Source of the DNA: Paraglaciecola sp. T6c
Lineage (GTDB): Bacteria; Pseudomonadota; Gammaproteobacteria; Enterobacterales; Alteromonadaceae
Direction: 5' to 3'
Assembly: GCF_000014225.1 (NCBI RefSeq)
Contig: NC_008228.1
Location: 4,278,001-4,342,000 of the forward strand
DNA length: 64,000 nt
A program made the translations under genes and the position numbers. Below the pieces are notes generated by a model, which saw only the letters and a program-made list of their open reading frames with translations, was not told the origin of the DNA and searched no databases. Shown here piece after piece: positions 1-8,873 of the stretch (the first letter of the stretch is position 1; every line of letters begins with the position of its first letter).

Positions 1-505
1 GTTAACTCTGTACTCAATAAATCCAATAATCCAAATCCCAGACACAAAAAAGCCACATAAAGTCGGTTTGTGTATCTCTTTGTGTAGACAACAAAGAGAT
101 GGTACCAGTGGGCGGGCTTGACGGGACCGACCTTCGGCCGACACGCGTGCGTGGCGACTTCGTGAATTTCAGACACAAAAAAACCGACTTGAGGGTGAAG
201 CTCGTCTTCTTAGGAACGAAGTTCCGCCGAGTTGCACGACACCGCATGGATGCGGTGGCTGGGGGAATTTCATCAGGGATGTGTTAACTCTGTATCCAGT
301 ACATCCAATAAACCAAATCCCAGATACAAAAAAACCAACTAAAAAGTTGGTTTAAATGTTTGGTACCAGTGCGGGCTTGATGGGACCGACCTTCGGCCGA
401 CACGCGCGCGTGGCGACTTCGTGGATTTCAGACACAAAAAAACCGACTTGAAGTCGGTTTGTGTACTCTTTGTGTAGACAACAAAGAGATGGTACCAGTG
501 GGCGG
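1..505. repeat. Direct-repeat block containing tRNA-Leu 3' ends and terminators
   Basis: The stretch downstream of the tRNA-Leu gene is built from repeated modules. Bases 1-49 resemble 285-331. Bases 120-191 resemble 379-450 almost perfectly. Bases 69-114 resemble 461-505. The motif TGGTACCAGTG, which is the reversed 3' acceptor end of tRNA-Leu, recurs near 99-109, 360-370 and 490-500, but only the last copy continues into a full tRNA. Hairpins with A-runs (terminators read on the minus strand) occur at 327-353 and 435-460, with a decayed one near 46-69. Inference: tandem duplication of tRNA-Leu and its terminator followed by deletion, or footprints of element insertion at the tRNA 3' end. 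No protein-coding gene is convincing here. Confidence 0.75.
435..460 (-). terminator. Rho-independent terminator of tRNA-Leu
   Basis: The hairpin AACCGACTT/AAGTCGGTT is followed, reading the minus strand, by a run of seven T. It lies about 30 bases past the CCA end of the tRNA. A second copy of the same kind (AACCAACT/AGTTGG) lies at 327-353. Confidence 0.75.
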
Positions 506-575
506 ACTCGAACCGCCACGCTTATTCAGCAACGGATTTTGAATCCGTCATGTCTACCAATTCCATCACACTGGC
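490..575 (-). tRNA. tRNA-Leu (anticodon CAA)
   Basis: The minus strand folds as a class II tRNA. The acceptor stem begins GCCAGTG and pairs with CACTGGT. The D arm carries AATTGGTAGACA. The anticodon stem ACGGA/TCCGT encloses TTCAAAA, so the anticodon is CAA, which reads UUG codons. A variable arm follows, then the T arm with GGTTCGAGTCC and an encoded CCA. The first acceptor pair would be a G-T wobble, unlike the G-C pair of the E. coli homologue. The gene stands alone, with its own promoter at 617-644 and a terminator downstream. Confidence 0.95.
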
Positions 576-616
576 AAAGGTGCTTTCAGGTTGCGTGCAA
601 CCTTTAAGAGCGCCGC

Positions 617-644
617 ATTATAGCGATTTACCTGAAGCGCGCAA
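617..644 (-). promoter_or_regulatory. Promoter of tRNA-Leu
   Basis: Read on the minus strand, TTGCGC and TATAAT are separated by 16 bases. A GC-rich discriminator (GCGGCGC) follows the -10 box, as is usual for stringently controlled stable-RNA promoters. The -10 box is about 40 bases upstream of the mature tRNA 5' end. Confidence 0.65.
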
Positions 645-818
645 GTGATTTTTTGCCTTGCTGTTTTAATTGCTCAACTTATCATCAACTTTACCATTTT
701 TGCTATCGTCCCTACCCTAACCCTCATTAACTATGCGAAACTATGAGTAAGTAACTATTGCCTTAAAACGCTTACTTTTTTGTATGCTGAATTTCGCTTC
801 ACCTGAGAGAACGCCCTT

Positions 819-1325
819 TTGACTTCTGAGCATTATTACCGCGCTGGTTTTTTTCGTCGCTTAGCCGCGATTATTTACGATATTTTGGTCGCTGTTGCTG
901 TGGGTATGTGCGCCGCTATGGTGATGTTGGTGGCTATGTTGTTATTGGTTGAAAACAACGTGCTGGACAACCACGGCTACGAGCATTTCAGTGATTTGAT
1001 TCAGCATGCGCCTGTTTATCAATACGTATTACAAGGTTGGGTTGGCGCTTGGGTTATCGCGTTCTTTTTATGGTTTTGGCGCAACGGCGGCCAAACGATT
1101 GGTATGCGCGCTTGGCGTCTGCGTATCGTGAGCACGAATGAAAACCCGTTAACGTATCCCCGCGCATTTTTACGCATGGTGACGTCATTCTTAGGTTTGG
1201 GTACCTTGTTGGTATTACTCGACTATAAACATAAGCAATCGCTGCAAGATCGCATTGCGGGTACCGAAGTGATTTGCCTAACGAAAGAAGCCAACCACCA
1301 TCGCAGTTGGCGTCATCTGAACTAG
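819..1325 (+). CDS. RDD family membrane protein
   Basis: This 168-residue protein has the RDD-family layout. An Arg-rich start (GFFRRLAAIIYD) leads into a long hydrophobic segment at about 20-45. A second membrane segment (about 75-90) runs into the motif GGQTIGMRAWRLRIV, and a third hydrophobic segment near 130 is followed by LQDRIAGT. These match the conserved Arg and Asp positions that name the family. RDD proteins are small inner-membrane proteins of mostly unknown role; some are implicated in ion exchange. The start is TTG, with GAGAGA about 8 bases upstream; no ATG gives a full first helix. It is convergent with lptG. Confidence 0.8.
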   Translation: MTSEHYYRAGFFRRLAAIIYDILVAVAVGMCAAMVMLVAMLLLVENNVLDNHGYEHFSDLIQHAPVYQYVLQGWVGAWVIAFFLWFWRNGGQTIGMRAWRLRIVSTNENPLTYPRAFLRMVTSFLGLGTLLVLLDYKHKQSLQDRIAGTEVICLTKEANHHRSWRHLN

Positions 1326-1342
1326 CTGTTTAGTCATGACTG

Positions 1343-1364
1343 AAAGCGCCTCTAGCGGCGCAAA
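1343..1364. terminator. Possible shared terminator between convergent genes
   Basis: GCGCC at 1346-1350 pairs with GGCGC at 1357-1361 around TCTAGC. Short A and T runs flank the hairpin on either side. It lies between the RDD gene and lptG and overlaps the lptG stop codon. The stem is only five pairs, so the call is weak. Confidence 0.35.
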
Positions 1365-2413
1365 AGATGGATCGATATACCGGTAAATACCACACTTGGC
1401 AAAATAGCACCGATAAAAGGCGGTATGTGGTACACAGTACTTAATGAACCGAACACTTCATTACTGACGAAAAAGCCAAATCCCGTCAGCACCCCCATTA
1501 TCACTCGGGCCCCCATGGTCACACTGCGCAGTGGCCCAAAAATAAACGACAAGGCCATCAATAACATGACCCCAACCGAAATCGGTTGCAGCACTTTACG
1601 CCATAATGCCAAACGGTATCGCTCAGAGTTTTGGCTGTTGTTCTCTAAGTAATTCACATAATCAATCAACCCACGGATGGACAGTGCTTCAGGCTTCACT
1701 GTGACCACACCTAATTTATCTGGCGTTAATGACGAAGCCCATGCCCCGTCAGCCGCGTCTTGTACTTGAATGCGGTTATCGGAAAACTCAGTAGATTGAA
1801 CATGGCTCAACTCCCATGTTTTGTCTTGATACGTAGCGCTTTCTGCGGTGGTAATTTGGCGCAAATACAATTCGTTATCGAACTCGTAAATACTCACATC
1901 CCGCAGAGTATCTTTATCAACCACTTCGCCGATACTCACGAAGTTATCACCGTCTTTAGCCCACACTAATCTGTCAGATGAGAACAAACTACCGCCCGAT
2001 ATTGCTTGGGTGCGAATTTCTTTGGCTTTGGTCTCACTGACCGGGGCAACCCACTCGCCAATGACCATTACAAATAACACCATTAAAATGGCCGACTTCA
2101 TGGCGGATATAATAATGTTCCAGCGACTTTGCCCTGCCGATTGCATCACTACCAATTCACTGTTGCTGGCTAAAATACCCATGCCAATTAAGCCACCAAT
2201 CAAAGTAGCCATAGGGAAAAACTGCTCAAGCTCACGGGGTAAACTTAAGAATACGTAAACAGCGGCAACAGTCATATCGTAACTGCCTCTGCCAACGCTT
2301 TTCATCTGTTCGATGAATTTGATTAATGCGCTTAGGCCAACCAATACACCTAAGCTCATGGCTGTGGTGCTGAGTAGCGTACGAGCGATGTACCAGTCGA
2401 GGATTTTAATCAT
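1352..2413 (-). CDS. lptG: LPS export permease LptG
   Basis: LptG is one of the two inner-membrane permease subunits of LptB2FG, which extracts LPS from the inner membrane and passes it to LptC and LptA. The 353-residue length is normal. The N-terminus (MIKILDWYIARTLL) is typical. Membrane segments are visible at about 12-32, 60-80 and 100-120. A periplasmic beta-jellyroll spans roughly 130-260, and further membrane segments follow at about 275-350. The ATG overlaps the lptF stop by 4 bases, so the two are translationally coupled. LptB and LptC are not in this window. Confidence 0.95.
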   Translation of the reverse strand: MIKILDWYIARTLLSTTAMSLGVLVGLSALIKFIEQMKSVGRGSYDMTVAAVYVFLSLPRELEQFFPMATLIGGLIGMGILASNSELVVMQSAGQSRWNIIISAMKSAILMVLFVMVIGEWVAPVSETKAKEIRTQAISGGSLFSSDRLVWAKDGDNFVSIGEVVDKDTLRDVSIYEFDNELYLRQITTAESATYQDKTWELSHVQSTEFSDNRIQVQDAADGAWASSLTPDKLGVVTVKPEALSIRGLIDYVNYLENNSQNSERYRLALWRKVLQPISVGVMLLMALSFIFGPLRSVTMGARVIMGVLTGFGFFVSNEVFGSLSTVYHIPPFIGAILPSVVFTGISIHLLRR

Positions 2414-3516
2414 GCTTTGTTCCCCCGCAATCGTGCTCGTATTCGCACGCCCACTGGCCGCCCTTTAAAGATCAGCGTCATACCAATGATACCTATGACA
2501 GCGTGCACCCACCATAAACCGAGCATCGGCGGTATTTTGCCATCTTCGAGCACTTTACGCCCGGCAAGCAACAACAAAAAGTAACCAAGATACAACATGA
2601 GTGCTGGGAACATTTTACCAAAGCGCCCTTGTCGCGGGTCAGCAGCGCTTAAGGGCACAGCAATAATCACCAAGAAAAATAAGGATAATGGAATTGCAAA
2701 ACGCCACTGCAATTCGGCTATAGCATCGATGGATGAGTCTTCAAACAATTGCATGGTGGTGTATGCCGATAATTTGCGCCGTTTTTGCTCTGCTTCTTGC
2801 TCTGCAATTTGAATTTGATACTCACCAAATTCGACCACGCGGTAGTCCTTTTCACCGAGCGTACCTTCGTACTGAATACCATCGCCAAGCACTAGCGTTT
2901 CAGAGCCATCAGGCAGTTCACGCAAGCCGCCTTGTTTAGCGTAAACCAAGTGTACATTTTGGCTATCGGTGGTGGTGTCGTGTTGTGCCATAAACACACG
3001 TTTGAGCGGTTCACTGTCGTTACCGATTTCATGTACAAAAATCACTGCTTTTTCATTGGCGGTTTGTTGAAAACGCCCAGGAATTAATGTGGTTAAACCT
3101 GTATCTGCACCCGCTTGTTCTTCAAGTTGATATTCTCGCTCTACTGACAGGGGCGCTATCCATAATGTCATGGCTCCTGTTATCAAGGCCATGATCACAG
3201 CAAGCACTAGCATAACGCGTGTCACGTACCATTCACTGATACCGCACGCCCGCATCACAGTCATTTCGCTGTCTACGTACAAACGGCCATGAGCAAGCAT
3301 GATCCCCAAAAATAAGCTCAGAGGTAAAATAAGCGAGGCCAATACCGGCATACTCAAGGCTAAGAAACCCAGAACTAGGCTAGCAGGAATGTCACCGTTT
3401 GAGGCTTCAGAGAGCACCCTAACAAATTTATTGGTAATAAAAATGGCCATCAAAACCAGAAAAACGGCAGTTTGGGATTTGACGGTTTCTTTAACTAAAT
3501 AACGAAATATCAGCAC
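2410..3516 (-). CDS. lptF: LPS export permease LptF
   Basis: This is the partner permease of LptG in the LptB2FG LPS transporter. It has 368 residues and starts MLIFRYLVKETVKSQ, which is characteristic of LptF. Membrane segments are at about 12-32, 55-75 and 100-120. A periplasmic domain runs to about 270, and the C-terminal membrane bundle includes the conserved PLSAADPRQGRFGKMFPA stretch. It is the first gene of the lptFG operon and is divergent from pepA, the usual gammaproteobacterial arrangement. The 287-base divergent gap (3517-3803) should hold both promoters; no clear operator was seen in it. Confidence 0.95.
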   Translation of the reverse strand: MLIFRYLVKETVKSQTAVFLVLMAIFITNKFVRVLSEASNGDIPASLVLGFLALSMPVLASLILPLSLFLGIMLAHGRLYVDSEMTVMRACGISEWYVTRVMLVLAVIMALITGAMTLWIAPLSVEREYQLEEQAGADTGLTTLIPGRFQQTANEKAVIFVHEIGNDSEPLKRVFMAQHDTTTDSQNVHLVYAKQGGLRELPDGSETLVLGDGIQYEGTLGEKDYRVVEFGEYQIQIAEQEAEQKRRKLSAYTTMQLFEDSSIDAIAELQWRFAIPLSLFFLVIIAVPLSAADPRQGRFGKMFPALMLYLGYFLLLLAGRKVLEDGKIPPMLGLWWVHAVIGIIGMTLIFKGRPVGVRIRARLRGNKA

Positions 3517-3803
3517 GCAATATCCAACACAAAAGTGGTAATTTTAGTGGCAAGCTACAAAATTTTAAGTAAACTTAACGTTTTCACACGTTTCATTTGC
3601 AATGTGTGCCATTTTAAAGCGCTTGCCCGCACGTAATCTACAGATTATGTCTGGCTTGAGCTCTTCTTGCAATTGCAATGAAACGCTGTTTATAAAGATA
3701 ACGCCGTAGCGCTTTGCACAACATCACAATAACAAATTCAAAAAGCTCAGTGTTACAACCAGTATGTAATGACAGATTAACAGTTTCGTGACGAGGATGC
3801 CCC

Positions 3804-5309
3804 GTGGAATTTAGTGTAAAAAGTGGAAGCCCAGAAAAACAACGTAGTGCCTGTATCGTAGTCGGTGTATTTGAACCACGCCGCTTAACCTCAGTGGCCG
3901 AACAATTAGACGAAATCAGTGGTGGCTACCTTAGCAACCTATTGCGCCGTGGAGATCTGGAAGGCAAACCGGGCCAAATGTTATTGTTACACCATGTACC
4001 TAACGTACTGAGCGAGCGTGTATTGTTGGTCGGTTGTGGTAAAGAGCGCGAGTTAGACGAACGTCAATACAAGCAAATCATCTCTAAAACCATTAAAACC
4101 TTAAATGAAACGGGTTCAATGGAAGCCGTATGTTTCTTATCAGAGCTTCACGTTAAAGGCCGTGATACCTACTGGCGTGTACGCCAAGCGGTTGAAGCGA
4201 CGCAAGACTCTTTGTACACCTTCTTGCAGTTGAAAACCAAAAAAGGCGAGCCGCGCAGACCATTACGTAAAATGGTGTTTAATGTACCGACACGCCGCGA
4301 GCTAACAATTGGTGAGCGCGCAGTTGAACACGGTTTAGCCGTATCATTGGGTAGCAAGACCACCCGTGACGTAGCCAACATGCCACCCAACATCTGTAAC
4401 CCTATGTACCTTTTCGAGCAAGCCAAAGCCCTTGAAGCTGAGTATGAAAATTTGCACGTTGATTCAGTCAACGAAAAGCAAATGGATGCCCTAGGCATGC
4501 ACTCTTACCTTGCGGTAGGGCGTGGCTCAGTGAATGAATCCATTATGACCATCATGGAGCATAAAGGCGGCCCTGCTGATCAAGCCCCTATTGTGCTCGT
4601 CGGTAAAGGTTTGACCTTTGACTCAGGTGGTATTTCTATCAAGCCAGGCGAAGCCATGGACGAAATGAAATACGACATGGGCGGCGCAGCGGGTGTTTTA
4701 GGTGCCATGCATACCATCAGCGCACTTAACTTGCCGATAAACGTCGTAGGCATATTAGCTGGCTGTGAAAACATGCCTGATGCCAATGCGTATCGCCCTG
4801 GTGACATTTTAACCACCATGTCAGGTCAAACCGTTGAAGTGCTAAATACTGATGCCGAAGGCCGTTTGGTACTGTGCGATGCTTTAACTTATGTTGAACG
4901 CTTCGACCCAGAATTGGTTATTGATGTAGCCACCTTAACCGGTGCCTGCGTTATCGCTCTTGGTCACCACGCGACGGGTGTATTCAGTAATCATAATCCT
5001 CTTGCCCATGAGTTAGTAAATGCATCAGAGCAAAGTGGCGACAAAGCTTGGCGCATGCCGCTGTGGGATGAATACCAAGACCAACTTGAAAGCCCATTCG
5101 CTGATATGACCAACTTAGGCGGTCGCCCAGCGGGCTCAATTACCGCTGCTTGTTTCTTGTCGCGCTTCACGCGTAAGTACAACTGGGCGCACATGGACAT
5201 CGCAGGTACAGCTTGGGTTGGCGGTAAAGAAAAAGGCTCTACTGGTCGCCCTGTACCTATGCTATCTCAGTTCTTAATGAACCGAGCAGGCATTGAGTCA
5301 GAAGATTAG
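3804..5309 (+). CDS. pepA: Leucyl aminopeptidase PepA
   Basis: PepA is a cytosolic M17-family dinuclear metallopeptidase that removes N-terminal residues and helps turn over peptides. In E. coli it also binds DNA in Xer recombination and carAB control. The 501-residue protein aligns along its length with the E. coli enzyme. The expected ligands are visible: K268 and D273 in [11 protein letters not shown]291 in KYDMGG, D350 and E352 in the signature NTDAEGRL. K280 and R354 match the catalytic residues. The start is GTG, giving MEFSVKSG as in E. coli. It is followed after 26 bases by holC and then valS, a conserved operon. Confidence 0.97.
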   Translation: MEFSVKSGSPEKQRSACIVVGVFEPRRLTSVAEQLDEISGGYLSNLLRRGDLEGKPGQMLLLHHVPNVLSERVLLVGCGKERELDERQYKQIISKTIKTLNETGSMEAVCFLSELHVKGRDTYWRVRQAVEATQDSLYTFLQLKTKKGEPRRPLRKMVFNVPTRRELTIGERAVEHGLAVSLGSKTTRDVANMPPNICNPMYLFEQAKALEAEYENLHVDSVNEKQMDALGMHSYLAVGRGSVNESIMTIMEHKGGPADQAPIVLVGKGLTFDSGGISIKPGEAMDEMKYDMGGAAGVLGAMHTISALNLPINVVGILAGCENMPDANAYRPGDILTTMSGQTVEVLNTDAEGRLVLCDALTYVERFDPELVIDVATLTGACVIALGHHATGVFSNHNPLAHELVNASEQSGDKAWRMPLWDEYQDQLESPFADMTNLGGRPAGSITAACFLSRFTRKYNWAHMDIAGTAWVGGKEKGSTGRPVPMLSQFLMNRAGIESED

Positions 5310-5335
5310 TCAGCCAATAATAAACGGATAACCTG

Positions 5336-5806
5336 ATGTCAAAGGTCACGTTTTACCTGCTTGAGCAAGAAGCAGAAGCAACCAGCCAACAGCCAGCGCA
5401 CCTTGCGCTGGCTTGTCAATTGGCGGCCCAGTGTTTTAGCAATAAACAGCGCTGTGTGGTGATGTGCCAAAGTCAGGCACAAGCAGAACAATTCGATGAG
5501 CTGTTATGGCAACTGCCTAACGATCGTTTTGTGCCGCACAACCTCACTGGTGAAGGCCCACAAGCGGGTACGCCTGTTGAAATTTGCTGGCAACGCCCAA
5601 GCCAATTTAATAAGCCGGTACTGATTAATTTGGCTGACAACATGCCTGATTTTCATGGCAAATTCAGTCGAATTTATGATTTTGTACCCGCCGCGGATGC
5701 GCTAAAGCAGCAAGCTCGTGAGCGCTATAAGCATTATCGCGCCGCAGGCCACCAACTAGATACGTTACCCAGCACTGAGTTACTCAACTCACTCGCTGGT
5801 CATTAG
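5336..5806 (+). CDS. holC: DNA polymerase III chi subunit HolC
   Basis: Chi links the clamp-loader complex, through psi, to single-stranded DNA-binding protein at the replication fork. The 156-residue length is close to the usual 147-150. The protein begins [15 protein letters not shown]. Family features include the AxxLAxQ helix near 25, the [17 protein letters not shown] stretch near 65-80, and the AGTPVEICW strand. It lies between pepA and valS with gaps of 26 bases on each side. The call rests on sequence pattern plus this strongly conserved context. Confidence 0.92.
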   Translation: MSKVTFYLLEQEAEATSQQPAHLALACQLAAQCFSNKQRCVVMCQSQAQAEQFDELLWQLPNDRFVPHNLTGEGPQAGTPVEICWQRPSQFNKPVLINLADNMPDFHGKFSRIYDFVPAADALKQQARERYKHYRAAGHQLDTLPSTELLNSLAGH

Positions 5807-5832
5807 TCATCGCAATAACGAGACCCAACACC

Positions 5833-8598
5833 ATGGATAAAACATTTAGCCCACAAAACATTGAACAGCAATGCTACCAAGCGTGGGAAGATAAAGGCTA
5901 TTTTAAAGCCAGCGGCGAAGGCCAACCTTACTGCATATTACTACCGCCCCCCAACGTGACTGGCAGCTTACACATGGGCCATGGTTTTCAACAAACCATC
6001 ATGGATACGCTAACTCGTTATCACCGTATGAAGGGTGACAATACCTTATGGCAATGCGGTACCGACCACGCGGGCATTGCCACGCAGATGGTGGTAGAAC
6101 GTCAGTTAAACGCCCAAGGTAAAACCCGTCACGACTTAGGTCGTGAAGCGTTCGTTGAAAAAATTTGGGACTGGAAGAAAGAATCTGGTGGCAACATAAC
6201 CCAACAGATGCGCCGTTTAGGTACGTCACCCGATTGGGATCGTGAAGTATTCACCATGGATGACGACTTATCGGAAGCCGTGAACGAAGTATTTGTTCGC
6301 TTGCACGAAGAAGGCCTGATTTACCGCGGCAAACGCTTAGTCAACTGGGATCCGGTATTGCACACTGCGGTATCAGATTTAGAAGTACTTAGCGAAGAAG
6401 AAAATGGCTTCATGTGGCATATGCGCTACCCATTAGCCGATGGCACAGGTGAGCTGATTGTCGCCACCACGCGCCCCGAAACCATGCTGGGTGACACAGC
6501 CGTTGCGGTTCACCCTGATGATGAGCGTTACCAAGGCTTTATCGGTAAGCAAATCAAGCTGCCGATTACAGGCCGTCTTATTCCGATCATCGCAGATGAC
6601 TACGTTGAGCAAGACTTCGGTACTGGCTGCGTAAAAATTACCCCTGCCCATGATTTCAACGATTACGACATGGGTAAACGTCATAACCTAGAGATGATAA
6701 ACATTCTCACCGATGACGCCAAAATTAACGATGTTGCCCCTGAGCAATACCGTGGCCTTGACCGCTTTGATGCACGTAAGCAAATCGTCGCTGATTTAGA
6801 CGCCGCAGGCGTATTGGTTAAGATTGAAGACCACAAATTAAAAGTGCCCCGAGGCGATCGCTCTGGCTCGGTTATCGAACCTTATTTAACCGATCAGTGG
6901 TATGTGGCAGTTCAAGAGCTAGCGAAACCCGCAATTGATGCCGTGAAAAGTGGCGAGATTAAATTCGTTCCTGAAAACTGGGACAAAACCTATTACCAGT
7001 GGATGAACAACATTCAAGACTGGTGTATTTCACGCCAACTTTGGTGGGGTCATCGCATACCTGCTTGGTATGACGAAAATGGCAAAATCTACGTTGGCCG
7101 CACAGAAGCTGAAGTACGCGAAAAGAACGGCCTTGATGCCAGCGTCACATTGCGCCAAGACGAAGACGTGTTAGATACGTGGTTCTCTTCTGCCCTATGG
7201 CCATTTGCTACTATGGGCTGGCCAAAGAAAACCCCAGAGCTTGATACTTTTGTACCTAGCGCCGTATTGGTTACCGGTTTCGATATTATTTTCTTCTGGG
7301 TAGCCAGAATGATCATGATGACCAAGAAATTCACTGGGCAAATTCCGTTTAAAGAAATTTATATCACCGGGCTTATCCGCGACGAGCAAGGCGATAAAAT
7401 GTCTAAATCGAAAGGCAATGTTATCGACCCTATCGATTTGATTGACGGTATCAGTATTGATGACTTAGTCGCCAAGCGCACCTCAGGCATGATGCAACCT
7501 AAACTAGCCGCTAAAATCGAAAAGAATACCCGCAAGAGCTACCCAGAAGGCTTTGCTGCTTATGGCACCGATGCATTGCGCTTTACGTTTGCTGCGATGG
7601 CGTCTACCAGTCGCGACATCAGCTTTGATGTGAAGCGAGTTGAAGGCTATCGCAACTTCTGTAACAAGTTATGGAACGCATCGCGTTTTGTGATGATGAA
7701 CGCTGAAGACCAAGACACTGGCGCAAATGGCGGCGACATGGAGCTTAGCCTAGCGGATAAGTGGATTTTGGCGCGCTTCCAGCAAACCTTGAAAGACTTT
7801 GAAGATGCCTTAACGGGTTATCGTTTCGATATTGCAGCGAACTTGGTGTACGAGTTCACTTGGAATCAATTCTGTGATTGGTACTTAGAGCTATCGAAGC
7901 CGGTACTTAACTCTGAAGTGAGCACTGACGCGCAAAAACGCGGTACCCGCCATACATTGGTCAATGTACTTGAAAGCATTTTGCGTTTAGCGCATCCGAT
8001 TATGCCGTTTATCACAGAAGAGATATGGCAGAGGTTGGCGCCGCTATGCGGCATTCAAGCCGACAGCATCATGACTCAGCCATTCCCAGCACAAAGCGAA
8101 GCGCTGCGCGACGAAGACACACTGGCTGAAATGGAGTGGATCAAAAGCGTGATTGTGGGCATTCGTAATATTCGCGGCGAAATGGATATCTCACCTAATA
8201 AACCGTTAAATGTGTTGCTTCGTAACGCCAGTGCTCAAGATTGGCAACGTTTGCAAAGCAGCCGTGAGTTTTTAGGGGCGCTAGCCAAACTTGAAAGCGT
8301 TGAATTGTTGCAGCCAGAAGAAGAAGCCCCTGCCAGTGCTACCGCGCTAGTAGGTGAGATGGAGATTCTTATTCCTATGGCTGGGCTAATAGATAAAGAC
8401 GCAGAACTGGCCCGGATTAACCGTGCGTTAGCAAAAATTGAAGCTGACTTTGGCCGTACTCAAGGTAAATTGAGCAACGAAAAATTCGTTAGCAATGCAC
8501 CACCAGCGGTCATTGATAAAGAAAAAGCCAAGCTTGATGACTTCACCATGCAAATGACGAAGTTGAAAGAGCAGAAACAAACCATTGAAAATTTGTAA
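5833..8598 (+). CDS. valS: Valyl-tRNA synthetase
   Basis: This class Ia synthetase charges tRNA-Val. The 921-residue length fits. The HIGH-type motif is HMGH at 47-50, inside [14 protein letters not shown]. An editing domain (CP1) includes [19 protein letters not shown] and removes mischarged threonine. The KMSKS motif is exact at 522-526. The anticodon-binding domain follows, and the C-terminal 70 residues form the Lys/Glu-rich coiled coil that grips the tRNA. It is the last gene of pepA-holC-valS, and a strong hairpin follows the stop. Confidence 0.98.
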   Translation: MDKTFSPQNIEQQCYQAWEDKGYFKASGEGQPYCILLPPPNVTGSLHMGHGFQQTIMDTLTRYHRMKGDNTLWQCGTDHAGIATQMVVERQLNAQGKTRHDLGREAFVEKIWDWKKESGGNITQQMRRLGTSPDWDREVFTMDDDLSEAVNEVFVRLHEEGLIYRGKRLVNWDPVLHTAVSDLEVLSEEENGFMWHMRYPLADGTGELIVATTRPETMLGDTAVAVHPDDERYQGFIGKQIKLPITGRLIPIIADDYVEQDFGTGCVKITPAHDFNDYDMGKRHNLEMINILTDDAKINDVAPEQYRGLDRFDARKQIVADLDAAGVLVKIEDHKLKVPRGDRSGSVIEPYLTDQWYVAVQELAKPAIDAVKSGEIKFVPENWDKTYYQWMNNIQDWCISRQLWWGHRIPAWYDENGKIYVGRTEAEVREKNGLDASVTLRQDEDVLDTWFSSALWPFATMGWPKKTPELDTFVPSAVLVTGFDIIFFWVARMIMMTKKFTGQIPFKEIYITGLIRDEQGDKMSKSKGNVIDPIDLIDGISIDDLVAKRTSGMMQPKLAAKIEKNTRKSYPEGFAAYGTDALRFTFAAMASTSRDISFDVKRVEGYRNFCNKLWNASRFVMMNAEDQDTGANGGDMELSLADKWILARFQQTLKDFEDALTGYRFDIAANLVYEFTWNQFCDWYLELSKPVLNSEVSTDAQKRGTRHTLVNVLESILRLAHPIMPFITEEIWQRLAPLCGIQADSIMTQPFPAQSEALRDEDTLAEMEWIKSVIVGIRNIRGEMDISPNKPLNVLLRNASAQDWQRLQSSREFLGALAKLESVELLQPEEEAPASATALVGEMEILIPMAGLIDKDAELARINRALAKIEADFGRTQGKLSNEKFVSNAPPAVIDKEKAKLDDFTMQMTKLKEQKQTIENL

Positions 8599-8608
8599 GT
8601 AGTCCCTC

Positions 8609-8638
8609 CTGCGCAGGCCTACTTGCCTGCGCAGTTTA
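8609..8638 (+). terminator. Terminator after valS
   Basis: CTGCGCAGG (8609-8617) and CCTGCGCAG (8626-8634) form a perfect nine-pair stem with an eight-base loop, followed by TTTATT. It lies 10 bases past the valS stop. Confidence 0.75.
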
Positions 8639-8722
8639 TTGCCGTCGATATCTACACGAACAGTACACGTCATTTAACTCGCACACCTTGTAAAATCAGT
8701 GCAGAATGCATTTGTCGCCAAG

Positions 8723-8764
8723 TCTGGTGTGAAAAGTGTGGTGAGAAAAGTGCGGTGTGAAAAG
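8723..8764. repeat. Three tandem copies of a 14-bp unit
   Basis: The unit is close to TGTGGTGTGAAAAG, at 8723-8736, 8737-8750 and 8751-8764, with one or two changes per copy. It lies in the gap between valS and the nucleotidase-like gene. No function is evident. Confidence 0.7.
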
Positions 8765-8873
8765 CCTCTCGTAACAAGAATTGATTGAGAAAAGAGATTT
8801 ACGACAATAAACGAAAACAATTGGTATAAATTAGACTAATAGCTGACTATTGAATAACGTCAATATGTAATAC

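Noticed and set aside
14-287. Overlapping frames of 60-77 codons in the repeat block
   Set aside because: They run through tRNA-end repeats and terminators, lack ribosome binding sites and have no family resemblance.
5336-8598. Several minus-strand frames of 60-110 codons opposite pepA and valS
   Set aside because: They are antisense shadows of strongly conserved coding sequence.
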